Shown: piece by piece, positions 18,060-28,348 of the stretch
Numbering within the stretch: the stretch's first letter is position 1
Layout: the number at the start of each line of letters is the position of its first letter
Assembly: GCF_007997285.1 (NCBI RefSeq)
Contig: NZ_VORX01000003.1
Location: 496,001-560,000, forward strand
Origin: Gelidibacter salicanalis
GTDB taxonomy: Bacteria > Bacteroidota > Bacteroidia > Flavobacteriales > Flavobacteriaceae
Direction of reading: 5' to 3'
Length of the DNA: 64,000 nt
Translations under genes and position numbers: made by a program
The notes under the pieces: model-generated
What the model was told of the DNA's origin: nothing
Seen by the model: only the letters and a program-made list of their open reading frames with translations
The model's database searches: none

Positions 18060-18603
18060 AAAGAAACCCTTCAAATTTAATTATGTACTATTTTACAAAA
18101 ATGGTACCGTGCTTCACTAATGTTTTTGCTACATCTAATATGTATCGGGTGACCACCATGAGACAATCAATTCTCAGTTTATAAATAGTAGCACCCAGTT
18201 CTCTAAAGATAGGAAACGCTTAAAGGATCATCAAAAAGCCTAAAAGCTAATGTTTACTTATAGAAGTTTATTGCAACATGAAAGTAAGTCAATTTCTGAT
18301 TTGATTTTTTTAAACTTTCCGATGTATTTAGAAATATTTCTACTAAGCCATACTACTACTTCTAAATTTTATTGATGTTAATATCGTTCCACACTATTGT
18401 GGTTGCGAAAAAAACTCATTATATTAGTTAAATTAACTTAAAATATAAATCTAATGTAAAAATCATCTAAAACTTTTGCTAATTCCTTAGTAAATCATTT
18501 TAAAATATGATTTAAATTGTAAAACGAGCATCTGCATCTAACACGTGTTTTTGTGCAAAAACCATCTTTGGAGTTTTATTTTTAACTAATCAATCACAAA
18601 CTT
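18060..18603. other. 544-bp intergenic region upstream of the SusC-like gene
   Basis: AT-rich, no gene, no tRNA and no strong hairpin seen. It should hold the promoter of the SusC/SusD operon, but I found no full TTTG-N-TAnnTTTG match; the nearest is CATCTTTG at 18563. Confidence 0.6.
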
Positions 18604-21600
18604 ATGAGAAAAAAAATTAGAGTTTCCTTCCTTGTTGTTTTTACCACATTAAGCTCATTTGTATTTGCTCAAAATATCACGGTCAGTGGTACAGTTTCTA
18701 ATGCAAATGGAATGCCATTACCAGGTGTAAGCATCCAAGTCAAGGATTCAAATTCGGGAACAACCACTGATATTGATGGAAAATACCAAATATCAGCAAC
18801 GAAAGGAGTGGTTTTAACATTTTCATATTTAGGATTTAAAACCCAAGAAGTAATAATTTCAGATACTACGCTAAATGTTAATTTGTTAGAGGACGCGTCT
18901 GCCTTGGACGAAGTGGTTGTTACTGCTATGGGGATTTCCAGAGAGAAAAAATCTATTGGATATTCGGTTCAGGAATTGAAATCAGAAGATTTAATGAAGA
19001 CACCGGAAAGCAATTTAGTCAATGCTTTATCTGGGAAAATTGCGGGGGCTCAGATTTCAAGCCAAGGCGGCGCTCCAGGTCAAGGTGCAAGGATAATTAT
19101 TAGAGGTATTAACTCGTTAGACCCAGGAGCCAACAACCAGCCTTTGTTTATTGTTGATGGTGTTCCAGTTAGTAATGATCAATTTACTGCAGGTGGAGGT
19201 GCCGGTAGAGCTGCCACCAATAGAGGGGCAGATATTAATATGGAGGATATTGAAAATTTAACTGTATTGAAAGGTGGAGCAGCTACTGCTCTGTATGGGG
19301 TTAGAGCGTCCAATGGCGCTATAATAATAACTACTAGGAAAGGAAGGGATGGGAAAGCCTCTTTTAGTTTTTCTTCAACGACAACTGTGGATGAAGTCAA
19401 TAAATTTCCTGAAACTCAAAAAACATATACTCAAGGTTATAAAGGCGTTTACGACCGTGATAGTTTTTGGCCATCTTGGGGTCCTACCGTCGAGGAAGCT
19501 CGGGCATTAGATCCTACTCATCCTAAGGAAATTTTTAATAATTATGAAAATGCCTATAAGACTGGTCATTCCAATAATATTCATTTTAGTGCTTCTGGAG
19601 GAAGTGATAAAGCGACTTTTTATTCGTCTTTTTCTAGGTTTGATCAACAAGGAGTTTTGGATTTCTCTGCCTATAAAAAGACAGGGGCTAAAATTTCTGG
19701 AGATATAAAACTGTCAGATAAATTTAAAGTGTTCAGTTCTTTGGATTACGTCAATTCTGGTGGTCCTAAAATACATGCCAGTGACTTTAATGAAAGATTG
19801 ACCTATTGGGCACCCGCCAAGGATGTTAGAGATTACGAATTTACAGACGGCCCCTTAAAAGGCACAATGAAAGGTTATGAAGGTGATGGAGCCGGAGGGA
19901 ATAATCCCATATATGGGAACAAAGTGAATAGATATGTAGATAACGTAGATCGTTTTTTTGGAAATATTGGGTTCAATTATAACCCTTTCGAAGGATTGAA
20001 TATCAATTACCGTTTTGGAATGGATTATTATTCTGACAAACGTACCGCAACGGCTCCGGGGAGAACTGGGATTGCAGGAGAAAATTATTTTGAAGATAAT
20101 GATGATGGCTATATATCTGAAACGAGAATACTAAGCAAAGATCTCACTTCCAACATAATGGTGTCCTATACCACAGCATTAAATGAAAAATTTGACTTGA
20201 CGTTAAGAGCTGGTTTTGACGTTTTTCAGCGTGGTTACGATAGAGTTACTACCAATGGAAATGAATTAGAAGTTTATAATCTTTATCATTTGAGCAATGC
20301 CGCATTAATTACAACGTCTCAGTTAATAACTAAAACAAGAACTGTCGGCCTTTACGGGGAACTAGGTTTGGCTTATGATAACTTCCTTTATCTAACGGTA
20401 ACAGATAGAAATGATTGGGCGTCTACCTTGCCTAAGAATAATAGATCTTTTAATTATCCTTCCGTTAGTGTCGGTTATGTATTTTCTGAAAATTTTAACA
20501 TGCCAGATTGGTTTGATTATGGTAAGCTGAGAGGTTCTTGGGCACAAATTGGAAAAGATGCTGTTGGGGCCTATTTAACTTCTGATGTTTACAGGGCTAC
20601 AGCGAGTAACTTTCCTGTGGGAGACGTTACTGGTTGGACCCGACCGGATAACAAAGCGGATCCTTTACTAAAGTCTGAATTAACCACAGAAATTGAATTT
20701 GGAGCAGAACTAAGATTCTTCAAAAATAGACTTGGTTTAGATGTTTCTGTCTATAAGTCCAATGCAGCAGATCAAATATTGGGTGTACCACTTTCTTATT
20801 CTTCGGGATATAGTTCTTACACAACCAATGCTGGAGAGATTGAGAACCGAGGTCTCGAAATTATGTTGAATGCAACTCCCATTCGAAATGAAAGTTTTTC
20901 TTGGAATATGAACGTGAATTTTTCGTCTAATAAAAACGAAGTGGTTTCAATAAAAGAAGGGATTGAAAATATATTTCTCGAAAGTAATTTTGGATATGCA
21001 GGTAGTTCTGCTTCCCAAGTTTTACACGTAGGAGAACCTTATGGAAACATTCTTGGAAGAAGTTTTGCCAGGTATTATGATAATCCTGCAGATGCGGCCG
21101 CTTTGACTTTAGATAGAAGCAGACCTTTATTAATTGGTGCCGATGGGTTTCCAATTATCAATACTACTCAAAAGATTTTGGGGAATTCTACTCCAGACTG
21201 GATGATGAATATTGGTAATGAATTCACCTATAAAAATCTTACACTTGGTTTCAATTTTGACTTTAGACAAGGTTTTGAAAAGTATAATAACTTAGACAAT
21301 TACTTTGCGGCATTTGGGATTGCGCCATATACAGAAAACAGAGATCAGACCATCGTTTTTGAAGGATTTAAAGCAGATGGAACACCTAACACTACTCCAG
21401 TTTTCTTAGGACAGGGTATAGGTCCAGATGGTAAAAATTATGGAGATGGTTATTATAGAGTGAGACATCGTGGAGCAACTGAAAATTTTGTTCAGGATGC
21501 CTCTTGGATTCGTCTAAAAAATGTAAGACTGAGCTATGATTTGCCGAAATCGTTATTGGACAGAACCGTAATAAATAGAGCGACTTTAACAGCCAGCGGG

Positions 21601-21741
21601 ACTAATTTATGGTTGAAGACAAAATTTACAGGTTTTGATCCTGAAGCTTCAGAAAGTCAAGGAAATGCTGATGGTTTTGCAGGCTTAGGCGCGTATCCTG
21701 GATTAAGGTCTTATGCACTTACTTTACGTATGAATTTTTAA
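18604..21741 (+). CDS. SusC/RagA-family TonB-linked outer-membrane transporter
   Basis: A 1045-residue TonB-dependent porin that pairs with a SusD lipoprotein to import oligomers. Order: signal peptide ending in VFAQ, a carboxypeptidase-like beta-sandwich (about 25-105, with SGTVSNANGMPLPGVSI and TTTDIDGKYQI), TonB-box-like LDEVVVTAMG (about 102-111), plug domain with SGKIAGAQISSQGGAPGQG and LYGVRASNGAIIITTRKG, then a 22-stranded barrel ending in aromatic residues. Length is typical. The SusD gene follows 94 bases later. Substrate cannot be read; the neighbouring epimerase and peptidases make peptides plausible. Confidence 0.95.
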   Translation: MRKKIRVSFLVVFTTLSSFVFAQNITVSGTVSNANGMPLPGVSIQVKDSNSGTTTDIDGKYQISATKGVVLTFSYLGFKTQEVIISDTTLNVNLLEDASALDEVVVTAMGISREKKSIGYSVQELKSEDLMKTPESNLVNALSGKIAGAQISSQGGAPGQGARIIIRGINSLDPGANNQPLFIVDGVPVSNDQFTAGGGAGRAATNRGADINMEDIENLTVLKGGAATALYGVRASNGAIIITTRKGRDGKASFSFSSTTTVDEVNKFPETQKTYTQGYKGVYDRDSFWPSWGPTVEEARALDPTHPKEIFNNYENAYKTGHSNNIHFSASGGSDKATFYSSFSRFDQQGVLDFSAYKKTGAKISGDIKLSDKFKVFSSLDYVNSGGPKIHASDFNERLTYWAPAKDVRDYEFTDGPLKGTMKGYEGDGAGGNNPIYGNKVNRYVDNVDRFFGNIGFNYNPFEGLNINYRFGMDYYSDKRTATAPGRTGIAGENYFEDNDDGYISETRILSKDLTSNIMVSYTTALNEKFDLTLRAGFDVFQRGYDRVTTNGNELEVYNLYHLSNAALITTSQLITKTRTVGLYGELGLAYDNFLYLTVTDRNDWASTLPKNNRSFNYPSVSVGYVFSENFNMPDWFDYGKLRGSWAQIGKDAVGAYLTSDVYRATASNFPVGDVTGWTRPDNKADPLLKSELTTEIEFGAELRFFKNRLGLDVSVYKSNAADQILGVPLSYSSGYSSYTTNAGEIENRGLEIMLNATPIRNESFSWNMNVNFSSNKNEVVSIKEGIENIFLESNFGYAGSSASQVLHVGEPYGNILGRSFARYYDNPADAAALTLDRSRPLLIGADGFPIINTTQKILGNSTPDWMMNIGNEFTYKNLTLGFNFDFRQGFEKYNNLDNYFAAFGIAPYTENRDQTIVFEGFKADGTPNTTPVFLGQGIGPDGKNYGDGYYRVRHRGATENFVQDASWIRLKNVRLSYDLPKSLLDRTVINRATLTASGTNLWLKTKFTGFDPEASESQGNADGFAGLGAYPGLRSYALTLRMNF

Positions 21742-21835
21742 ACAAACATGAAATACTCATTTAATATATCAACGTGCATGGATATTTAATTTTAAGTATT
21801 CCATCTGACAAGAAATAACAATTAAAAATATACAG

Positions 21836-23242
21836 ATGAAAAACAAAATATATATATTCTTTTTAATCTTATCAACCGTGATGAGCTGTGATGATTATTT
21901 AGAAATTAATGAAAACCCCAATGGAGCCACAACTCCACCAATAAAGGGTTTGCTGTCAAACGTAACGTACAATTCAGCGATAAACGTTTATCGAACTGCT
22001 TATACGACCAATTATTATGTTCAATATTTTTCCTCGCCTAATGCAGGGAGTACTACGGATATTCAAGATCGAGTCAGTACAAATTCAATCTGGAATAATA
22101 TCTATAGTGTAAGTTCCGATATTTACGATATGGAAAAATTTGCTATGGAGAACAACTCCGTTGAATATATTGGCGTAGCAAAGACTCTGATGGCACTAAA
22201 TATGGGAATGGCTGTCGACATTTATGGAGACATTCCATATACTGAATCGTTTTCTTTTGAAACTATTACCCCTTCCTATGATGATGATGAGGTTGTGTAT
22301 TCTGAGATACTAACTTTGTTAGATGAAGCCTTGGTTGCATTTAACCAGACAAATGAAGGAGAAGCGTTAACTGCTGCGAATGATTTTATTCACAATGGAA
22401 ATATTCAGGCCTGGAAAAAAACTGCTGAAGCTTTAAAAGCTCGATATTTGAATCATCTTTCTGCAACTTCCAAATATGATAAAGCAGGTGTTTTAGACGC
22501 GTTAAGTAAATCTTATACATCTAATGCCGACGATGCAGCACTTACCAATTTCCAACAGAGAAATCCTTGGGCTCAGGTGGCAATTAATAACGCTGGTCTC
22601 ATTTTAGATGGTTGGCTATCTGAACAAGTTGTTGATGCTATGAATGGAACCACTTATGGTGTTTTTGATCCTAGGCTGCCAAAAATAACAAATCCTCTGC
22701 CCGATGGCTCTTATATTGGTACTGAAAATGGTTTCGGAAGGGTTGGAGATGGTACGGTCCCTTATGAGGTTTATTTAAGCACGGATGGATATTATTCCAG
22801 TCCTGAATCACCACTATTTATAATTACTTACCCAGAATTGAAATTTATAGAAGCTGAGGTGCAGCTGAGAGATAATAAACCAACGGAAGCTTATACTGCT
22901 TATTTAGAAGGCATTGAAGCACACATGAAGAAATTGAACGTGGCGCAAGGAGATATAAATAGTTATTTAAGCAATCCGGTTGTAGCCGTTGGGGCTAGCA
23001 ATTTAACCTTAAAAACGATTTTTAAAGAGAAATACATTGCGCTCTTTTTAAATCCTGAATCATGGGTGGACGCTCGAAGAAATAACTACGATTATCAAGA
23101 TTTTACTATTCCAGTAAATCATAATACTAATTTGGGTGGGCAATTTATTAGACGTCTTGATTATCCCGATGCAGAATATGAAAGAAATGCAGCTAACATA
23201 CCAGATGTGGATTTGCTGACCAAGATTTGGTGGGATAAGTAA
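21836..23242 (+). CDS. SusD/RagB-family outer-membrane lipoprotein
   Basis: The surface substrate-binding partner of the SusC-like porin, 468 residues. The N terminus carries a lipobox (STVMSC) followed by DDYLEINENPNG, a start common to the SusD-like group 2 (SusD/RagB nutrient-binding) family. TPR-like helices and the family's C-terminal WVDARRNNYDYQDF and RRLDYPDAEYERNA blocks are present. It shares the operon with the SusC gene and ends at a strong terminator. Confidence 0.94.
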   Translation: MKNKIYIFFLILSTVMSCDDYLEINENPNGATTPPIKGLLSNVTYNSAINVYRTAYTTNYYVQYFSSPNAGSTTDIQDRVSTNSIWNNIYSVSSDIYDMEKFAMENNSVEYIGVAKTLMALNMGMAVDIYGDIPYTESFSFETITPSYDDDEVVYSEILTLLDEALVAFNQTNEGEALTAANDFIHNGNIQAWKKTAEALKARYLNHLSATSKYDKAGVLDALSKSYTSNADDAALTNFQQRNPWAQVAINNAGLILDGWLSEQVVDAMNGTTYGVFDPRLPKITNPLPDGSYIGTENGFGRVGDGTVPYEVYLSTDGYYSSPESPLFIITYPELKFIEAEVQLRDNKPTEAYTAYLEGIEAHMKKLNVAQGDINSYLSNPVVAVGASNLTLKTIFKEKYIALFLNPESWVDARRNNYDYQDFTIPVNHNTNLGGQFIRRLDYPDAEYERNAANIPDVDLLTKIWWDK

Positions 23243-23284
23243 TACACATTAAATGTAAATCTACCTGATAATGGAAAGAGCACT

Positions 23285-23328
23285 AAAAAGCCGATTAGAT
23301 ATCTGTGAAGATATCTAATCGGCTTTTT
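23285..23328 (+). terminator. strong hairpin terminator of the SusC/SusD operon
   Basis: A perfect 20-bp inverted repeat (arms 23285-23304 and 23309-23328, centre AGATATCT GTGA AGATATCT) with a GTGA loop, closing AAAAAGCC/GGCTTTTT pairs and a T run. It follows the SusD stop by 42 bases. Bases 23329-23514 show nothing else. Confidence 0.92.
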
Positions 23329-23619
23329 ATTTATTTTGACTCTTACAATTGTCTATATAAAGATCTCTTAGCTATATCCTGCCATTTATTCTGATATAGA
23401 ATGGTTATTCCATTAAAGTAGTGAACACCTGCTGATGTCGTCTATTTAAGTAAACAGAATATGACTAATTTGTATTCAATTATTAAACCGTCATGAATCA
23501 TTAAGATCTAACTTATGTATAATTTTAGTTCCAAAATAAAAGATAACTTTAGAAATTGTAAATTAAACGTAATGTCTATGAAAAATACCGGTTGTTCAAA
23601 TAGTTTTTATCCTATAGAT

Positions 23620-24894
23620 ATGGGGTCCCAATCTGTTCGCTATATTTTTGTTATATTTCTTTCTTTACTACTCTCAAACTGTAAATCGGCTAAAGTTTCC
23701 AAGCAGCTGGAAAAATCGTTGACTTCAAATTTCTTTGACCATCAATTTACTGGTCTTTTGGTTTACAATCCAAGAACTAAGGACACGATCATTAATCATA
23801 ACGGCGAGCGCTATTTTACACCGGCGAGCAATACCAAAATTTTTACGTTATATACGGGTCTACACTATTTACCCGAGAAAGTTCCAGCCTTTAAATATAC
23901 TGTGCATCAGGATACATTGATTGTAAAAGGAACTGGAGATCCAAGTTTTTTGCATCCGTATTTTAAGGACAGCTCGGCTTTGGAGTTTATGAAAAATTAT
24001 AAAGCCATCAAATTGGTCACGGATAATTACAACAACGAAAAATTTGGACCAGGTTGGGCCTGGGAAGATTATGACAGATATTACAGTACGGAACGGAGTG
24101 CCTTTCCTTTGTATGGGAATGTGGTTACCATTTCAAACACGGACGATTTGGATACTTATCCGAAGTTTTTAAAGTCTCAAACCACGTATACTTTACTGGA
24201 CAAGCGCCGCGACTTTAATGCCAATAATTTCTATTATAAATTAGACGGAAAGACCAGTACAGAAGTCCCATTTGTTTTGGATACAACCATAGTGAAAGCC
24301 CTTTGGAATGATCTTCTACCTAATAGAGTAGAGTTTATCCCCTATACCACAGCTAAAACCGATCAGGTATTTTACAGTATTCCTACAGATAGTTTATTCA
24401 AGCGCATGATGCATGTAAGTGACAACTTTTTGGCAGAACAGATTTTAGTAATGGCCTCCTCAACAATTTCTGATACTTTAGATGCAGACCCCATCCGGAA
24501 ATCGATTCTGGAAAATCAACTCAAAGATTTGAAACAAAAACCGAAATGGAGAGATGGCTCCGGGTTAAGTAATTACAATCTCTTTACTCCATTATCTTTA
24601 GTTCAAGTTTTGGAAAAGCTTTATGCCGAAATTCCAAGGCAACGGCTGTTCAACTTTTTTCCGGCAGGTGGTGTTAGTGGGACTTTGAAAAACTGGTATT
24701 CGGGAGTGGATGGTCCTTACGTATTTGCCAAAACCGGCACGTTGTCTAGCGCGAGTACTTTAAGTGGCTATTTGCTGACTAATTCTGGAGAGGTTTTGAT
24801 ATTTAGCTTTATGAACAATAACTACAATACATCTTCCAATAAGGTCAAAGAACATATGCAGGCTGTACTGGAATATTTAAGGGATAATTACTAA
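23620..24894 (+). CDS. dacB: D-alanyl-D-alanine carboxypeptidase/endopeptidase, PBP4 type
   Basis: A low-molecular-mass penicillin-binding protein that trims or cleaves peptidoglycan peptides in the periplasm. The three active-site motifs are SNTK (Ser70, Lys73), SDN (267-269) and KTG (371-373). I chose ATG 23620 because it directly precedes the hydrophobic stretch VRYIFVIFLSLLLSNC, a lipoprotein signal with a lipobox; the frame is open up to 23515, which would put 35 extra residues before it. The protein of about 424 residues is a probable lipoprotein. Confidence 0.88.
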   Translation: MGSQSVRYIFVIFLSLLLSNCKSAKVSKQLEKSLTSNFFDHQFTGLLVYNPRTKDTIINHNGERYFTPASNTKIFTLYTGLHYLPEKVPAFKYTVHQDTLIVKGTGDPSFLHPYFKDSSALEFMKNYKAIKLVTDNYNNEKFGPGWAWEDYDRYYSTERSAFPLYGNVVTISNTDDLDTYPKFLKSQTTYTLLDKRRDFNANNFYYKLDGKTSTEVPFVLDTTIVKALWNDLLPNRVEFIPYTTAKTDQVFYSIPTDSLFKRMMHVSDNFLAEQILVMASSTISDTLDADPIRKSILENQLKDLKQKPKWRDGSGLSNYNLFTPLSLVQVLEKLYAEIPRQRLFNFFPAGGVSGTLKNWYSGVDGPYVFAKTGTLSSASTLSGYLLTNSGEVLIFSFMNNNYNTSSNKVKEHMQAVLEYLRDNY

Positions 24895-24903
24895 ATGAAA
24901 GTT

Positions 24904-26370
24904 TTACTTGCCATAGAATATAGCATTTTTAAAATTGCTTTCTTTGGCTTTTAAATCGATCAGAAACCCGTTGACCACAGCATAGTCCACGCTGCCATCT
25001 TTTTGGAGTACAAAATTAGGGTTGTTGCCAATATTGACGTAAAATCCTGGGACTTTTTGATCCGCATCCAATATGTTAATAGGTAAGGACACTGCTTTCT
25101 CTGTGGATGGAAAATCAGCAACGCGCACATAGGTATAGCCTGATTTTAGCAGACTATAAATATCCATCTTTTCAAGCTCTTTTAAGGATGGAATGATGTC
25201 AGGATACACTTTACCTTCAATAAGTCGGTAACCAGTAGCATCAACGGTATCGTAGCCATAAAATGTGGAGAGATCGCCTTTATCGACAATGCTGCCCACA
25301 TTGTAAAAATCGGTTTGGTCTTTATCTTGGATTTCTGAATGGTTAATTCCAATATCTAAAATATAATCTTTACCCAAGAGTTTATGGGTGAAGCGCTCTA
25401 TTTTCAAATCGAATAATTTGCGATCATTCTGGGGGATTTTCTCGTAATCTTCAATAGGAATGTTTTTATAATCGCCATTGGCAATGGTATAACAAGCAGA
25501 TAGAATAGATACAAAATTTAGCTTTCTAATTTCCTGTTTCTCAACATCATTTTTATACCCACCAGACTCGATTAAAATGGCACTTGTTCCCCATTTCTGA
25601 ATGTTATCTCCAAACGCACGGGGTTCAAAATCGTCATTATATCGCCCCACTTGACCGGGCGCGTATTTTTGAATGATGTTGTTCATAAACACAATGACTT
25701 TCATTGCCTTACCCCGCACCTCATTGATGTCTTTTTCGTAATTGTAGGCAGGTGCCAAATATGATATAGTGGCTGGTTTGGGTGTGCGCTCCGCGTTATA
25801 ATAGGTGCTTTGGTCGTGAAGATTGAATCCGAAATCGGCATCCAAACTGTCTCTAATACGCTTTAAAATCTGTCCTTCTGGAGACTGCAACATAAGCGCA
25901 TCTCTATTGATGTCAATCCCTAAAGCATTGCGTCGGGTAAACACTTCTGCCCCGTCAGGATTCAACATGGGCATAAAATGAAGCGTTAATTTACTTAACA
26001 AGATTTCTTTTTCAGCCTTAAAATCAGGACTGTTCAGAAAGTTAAAAATATCAAATATGGCTTGCGTAGCAGTAGGTTCATCACCATGCATCTGCGACCA
26101 TAAAAACACACTCGTGTCGCCGGTACCGATACTGATTAAGCTAATGCTTTTTCCTTTGATGCTTTCACCGACTTTCTGAACAGTGTAGGCGGGTTTGTTT
26201 TTTAGGTTGTTGATGAGCGGCTGGATTTCATCATGTTTCATCCGACGTTTGTCTAAACTCGGCTCTTTATACTTTGAATAGCTGTCATAAAGACTAGTGG
26301 TCATGTCACTGATTTGCGCGGTTACTGAGAATGATAATACTGCGAGGACTAATGAGAGTATGTATTTCAT
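24904..26370 (-). CDS. M14 family zinc carboxypeptidase
   Basis: A secreted 488-residue metallocarboxypeptidase with signal peptide (LSLVLAVLSFSVTAQ). Zinc ligands are in SQMHGDEPT (His95, Glu98) and FNLHDQ (His185); the catalytic Glu is in AILIESGG (Glu268). The substrate-binding arginine is in DINRDAL. The catalytic domain covers residues 40-310; the remaining C-terminal part is unassigned. It converges with dacB with only 9 bases between stops and lies 5 bases downstream of the amidase gene, so the two minus-strand genes form an operon. Confidence 0.9.
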   Translation of the reverse strand: MKYILSLVLAVLSFSVTAQISDMTTSLYDSYSKYKEPSLDKRRMKHDEIQPLINNLKNKPAYTVQKVGESIKGKSISLISIGTGDTSVFLWSQMHGDEPTATQAIFDIFNFLNSPDFKAEKEILLSKLTLHFMPMLNPDGAEVFTRRNALGIDINRDALMLQSPEGQILKRIRDSLDADFGFNLHDQSTYYNAERTPKPATISYLAPAYNYEKDINEVRGKAMKVIVFMNNIIQKYAPGQVGRYNDDFEPRAFGDNIQKWGTSAILIESGGYKNDVEKQEIRKLNFVSILSACYTIANGDYKNIPIEDYEKIPQNDRKLFDLKIERFTHKLLGKDYILDIGINHSEIQDKDQTDFYNVGSIVDKGDLSTFYGYDTVDATGYRLIEGKVYPDIIPSLKELEKMDIYSLLKSGYTYVRVADFPSTEKAVSLPINILDADQKVPGFYVNIGNNPNFVLQKDGSVDYAVVNGFLIDLKAKESNFKNAIFYGK

Positions 26371-26375
26371 AATTA

Positions 26376-27035
26376 CTATAAAGTTTTAATAGGTGCTGAC
26401 TTTAAATTGAGTTTGCGAGTGCCTTTTTTAACCGCCTTCATAAAGTCTTCTCCTGGATCTGTTTTTTGAGTCCGGTAGCCTTCATCAACCTCCAACCATA
26501 ACTCATGACCTTCAAAATTAGTATATTGATAATGTCCTATTAAGTACTCAATTGGATATTTTTCAGCCAAATACTTCACCAACCAAATGTTGGCTTTAAT
26601 TTGTGCTTTGGTTAACGGCACCTCTTCAGTACCCCCTACGTTTTCAACCCCAATAGCGGTATGGTTTAAACCGATAACGTGGCGTGCCATGGTGGTTTCT
26701 GGCATTAGGCGGTAAATGGTCCCATCTACATCTACTAAAAATTGTGAAGACACATTTAAGTCGCTGGCATTCACCAAATCCGGTCTGCTTGGTAACGTGA
26801 TGGGATGGAAGGCATTAAAAGATTTTTCGAGTGTCGGAATGGCCGTCCAATGTAACACAATCATTTTAGGGGTGATGGTAGGCGTATCTTGTTCCAATCC
26901 GTATCGCGAAGCCATATATTCGTTAGTAAGTTGAATGCGCTCCTCATTAAAAGTTATAGGCTTATCAACGATAGTTTTTGAAGTGCCACAGGCAGTAAGA
27001 ATTACTAAAATGATGCAAAAAAGGAAGTGTTTCAT
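26376..27035 (-). CDS. N-acetylmuramoyl-L-alanine amidase, amidase_2 lipoprotein
   Basis: A 219-residue zinc amidase that cuts the lactyl-L-Ala bond of murein or anhydro-muropeptides. It has a lipobox (ILTACGTS, Cys16). The fold's metal-ligand motifs are VLHWTAIPT (His62), LNHTAIGVENVGG and LIGHYQYTNFEG. It is first in an operon with the M14 peptidase, which may then trim the released peptides. Confidence 0.9.
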   Translation of the reverse strand: MKHFLFCIILVILTACGTSKTIVDKPITFNEERIQLTNEYMASRYGLEQDTPTITPKMIVLHWTAIPTLEKSFNAFHPITLPSRPDLVNASDLNVSSQFLVDVDGTIYRLMPETTMARHVIGLNHTAIGVENVGGTEEVPLTKAQIKANIWLVKYLAEKYPIEYLIGHYQYTNFEGHELWLEVDEGYRTQKTDPGEDFMKAVKKGTRKLNLKSAPIKTL

Positions 27036-27187
27036 GTGTGTATTTTTATCGTTTTATAATGGACACATGCTGTTCGCTATTAATCACTTCCCCAGGTGAT
27101 AAAGCTTTTGGCATGCTCGTTTCATAATATGATCTTAGTTAGTAATCAAAGTTAGCGAATTAATTGTTTACAAAAGTGCTGATTACG

Positions 27188-28348
27188 CTAGCCTCTAAAC
27201 AAAAAGAAATCCTCCTTCATATCCTCAATTTGGGCATCTTCATTGGTGATGATGTAATCGATGGCTTGTGAGGTGAATTCATCACCTTTCGCCGTAAGCG
27301 AGACGATGTTCTGGTTAATGAGGATCATATTGTTTTTTAAGGCCAGGTCTAACACTGTTTCACTTTTCACTTTTTGCCAATTGATGTGTTCGTTTAGATG
27401 GTTAACGTGTCGTTCTCGCACTTCGCTATGATTTTTCAGGTGCAGTAAGAAGGTGAGGAGAGACACTTCAATGCGCTGTTGTTTATCACGATACATTACG
27501 GCAATTAAGCCTTTGCTAGGAGCAAATAAATAAATGAGTAAGAAGACCACACCAAGCATGGTGGTAATAGATCCGGCAATGGAAGCATCTAGCCAATGCG
27601 CCATCCAATATCCCGAAATGGCACTAAAAACTCCAAAAAACACGGCAAGTCCGAGCATTTTTTTTAAATCTGTAGTCAATAGATACGCGCAGGCCGCGGG
27701 GGCAATCATTAACGCGACCACTAATATGGCGCCTACCGCATCAAATGCACCTACCGTAGTGACGGATGAAACCGTCATCAAACCGTAATGAATAACTAAG
27801 GGTGAGAATCCGAGCGAAGCTGATAATCCGGGATCAAAGGTGCTCACTTTTAATTCTTTGAAAAACGCAATCAATAATCCGATGGTAATGGTCAAAATAG
27901 TACCAATTACCCACAATGATTTTGGACCAATATCGGTACCGCCTGCGGTGAGTCGGTCGAAAGGCGCAAAGGCCAATTCTCCCAATAATACCGCATCAAC
28001 ATCCAAATGCACGTCGTTTGCATTTTTTGCTATCATGATGACGCCGATACTGAATAAGGCCGGAAACACTAAACCAATAGCAGTGTCTTCTTTAACCAGT
28101 CCGGTTTTCTGTATGCGTTCTACTAAAGCCACGGTAATAACGCCTGTAAAAGCCGCTAATAAGATAAGCCACGGCGAGTTGAGGTCTTGGGTGATAAAAA
28201 ACCCAACCACAATGCCAGGCAATATGGAATGGCTGATAGCGTCGCTGATCATAGCCATTTTACGAAGCACCAAAAAGGTTCCCGGAATGGCGCAGGCGAT
28301 GGCCACCAAACTAGCAATAAGCTGTATTTCAAACTGGGCGCTATTCAT
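27188..28348 (-). CDS. metal ABC transporter permease with C-terminal winged-helix-like extension (distal copy)
   Basis: A 386-residue ZnuB/TroC-type inner-membrane permease for a divalent metal. About 8 hydrophobic segments fill residues 10-280, with GDAISH-like ISDAISHSILPGIVVGF near the start. The last 90 residues (LLTFLLHLKNHSEVRERHVN ... LTAKGDEFTSQAI) are soluble and look like a small winged-helix, unlike the usual 270-280-residue family length. Its start overlaps the stop of the upstream permease gene by 8 bases. It is the last gene of the metal-import run. Confidence 0.9.
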   Translation of the reverse strand: MNSAQFEIQLIASLVAIACAIPGTFLVLRKMAMISDAISHSILPGIVVGFFITQDLNSPWLILLAAFTGVITVALVERIQKTGLVKEDTAIGLVFPALFSIGVIMIAKNANDVHLDVDAVLLGELAFAPFDRLTAGGTDIGPKSLWVIGTILTITIGLLIAFFKELKVSTFDPGLSASLGFSPLVIHYGLMTVSSVTTVGAFDAVGAILVVALMIAPAACAYLLTTDLKKMLGLAVFFGVFSAISGYWMAHWLDASIAGSITTMLGVVFLLIYLFAPSKGLIAVMYRDKQQRIEVSLLTFLLHLKNHSEVRERHVNHLNEHINWQKVKSETVLDLALKNNMILINQNIVSLTAKGDEFTSQAIDYIITNEDAQIEDMKEDFFLFRG

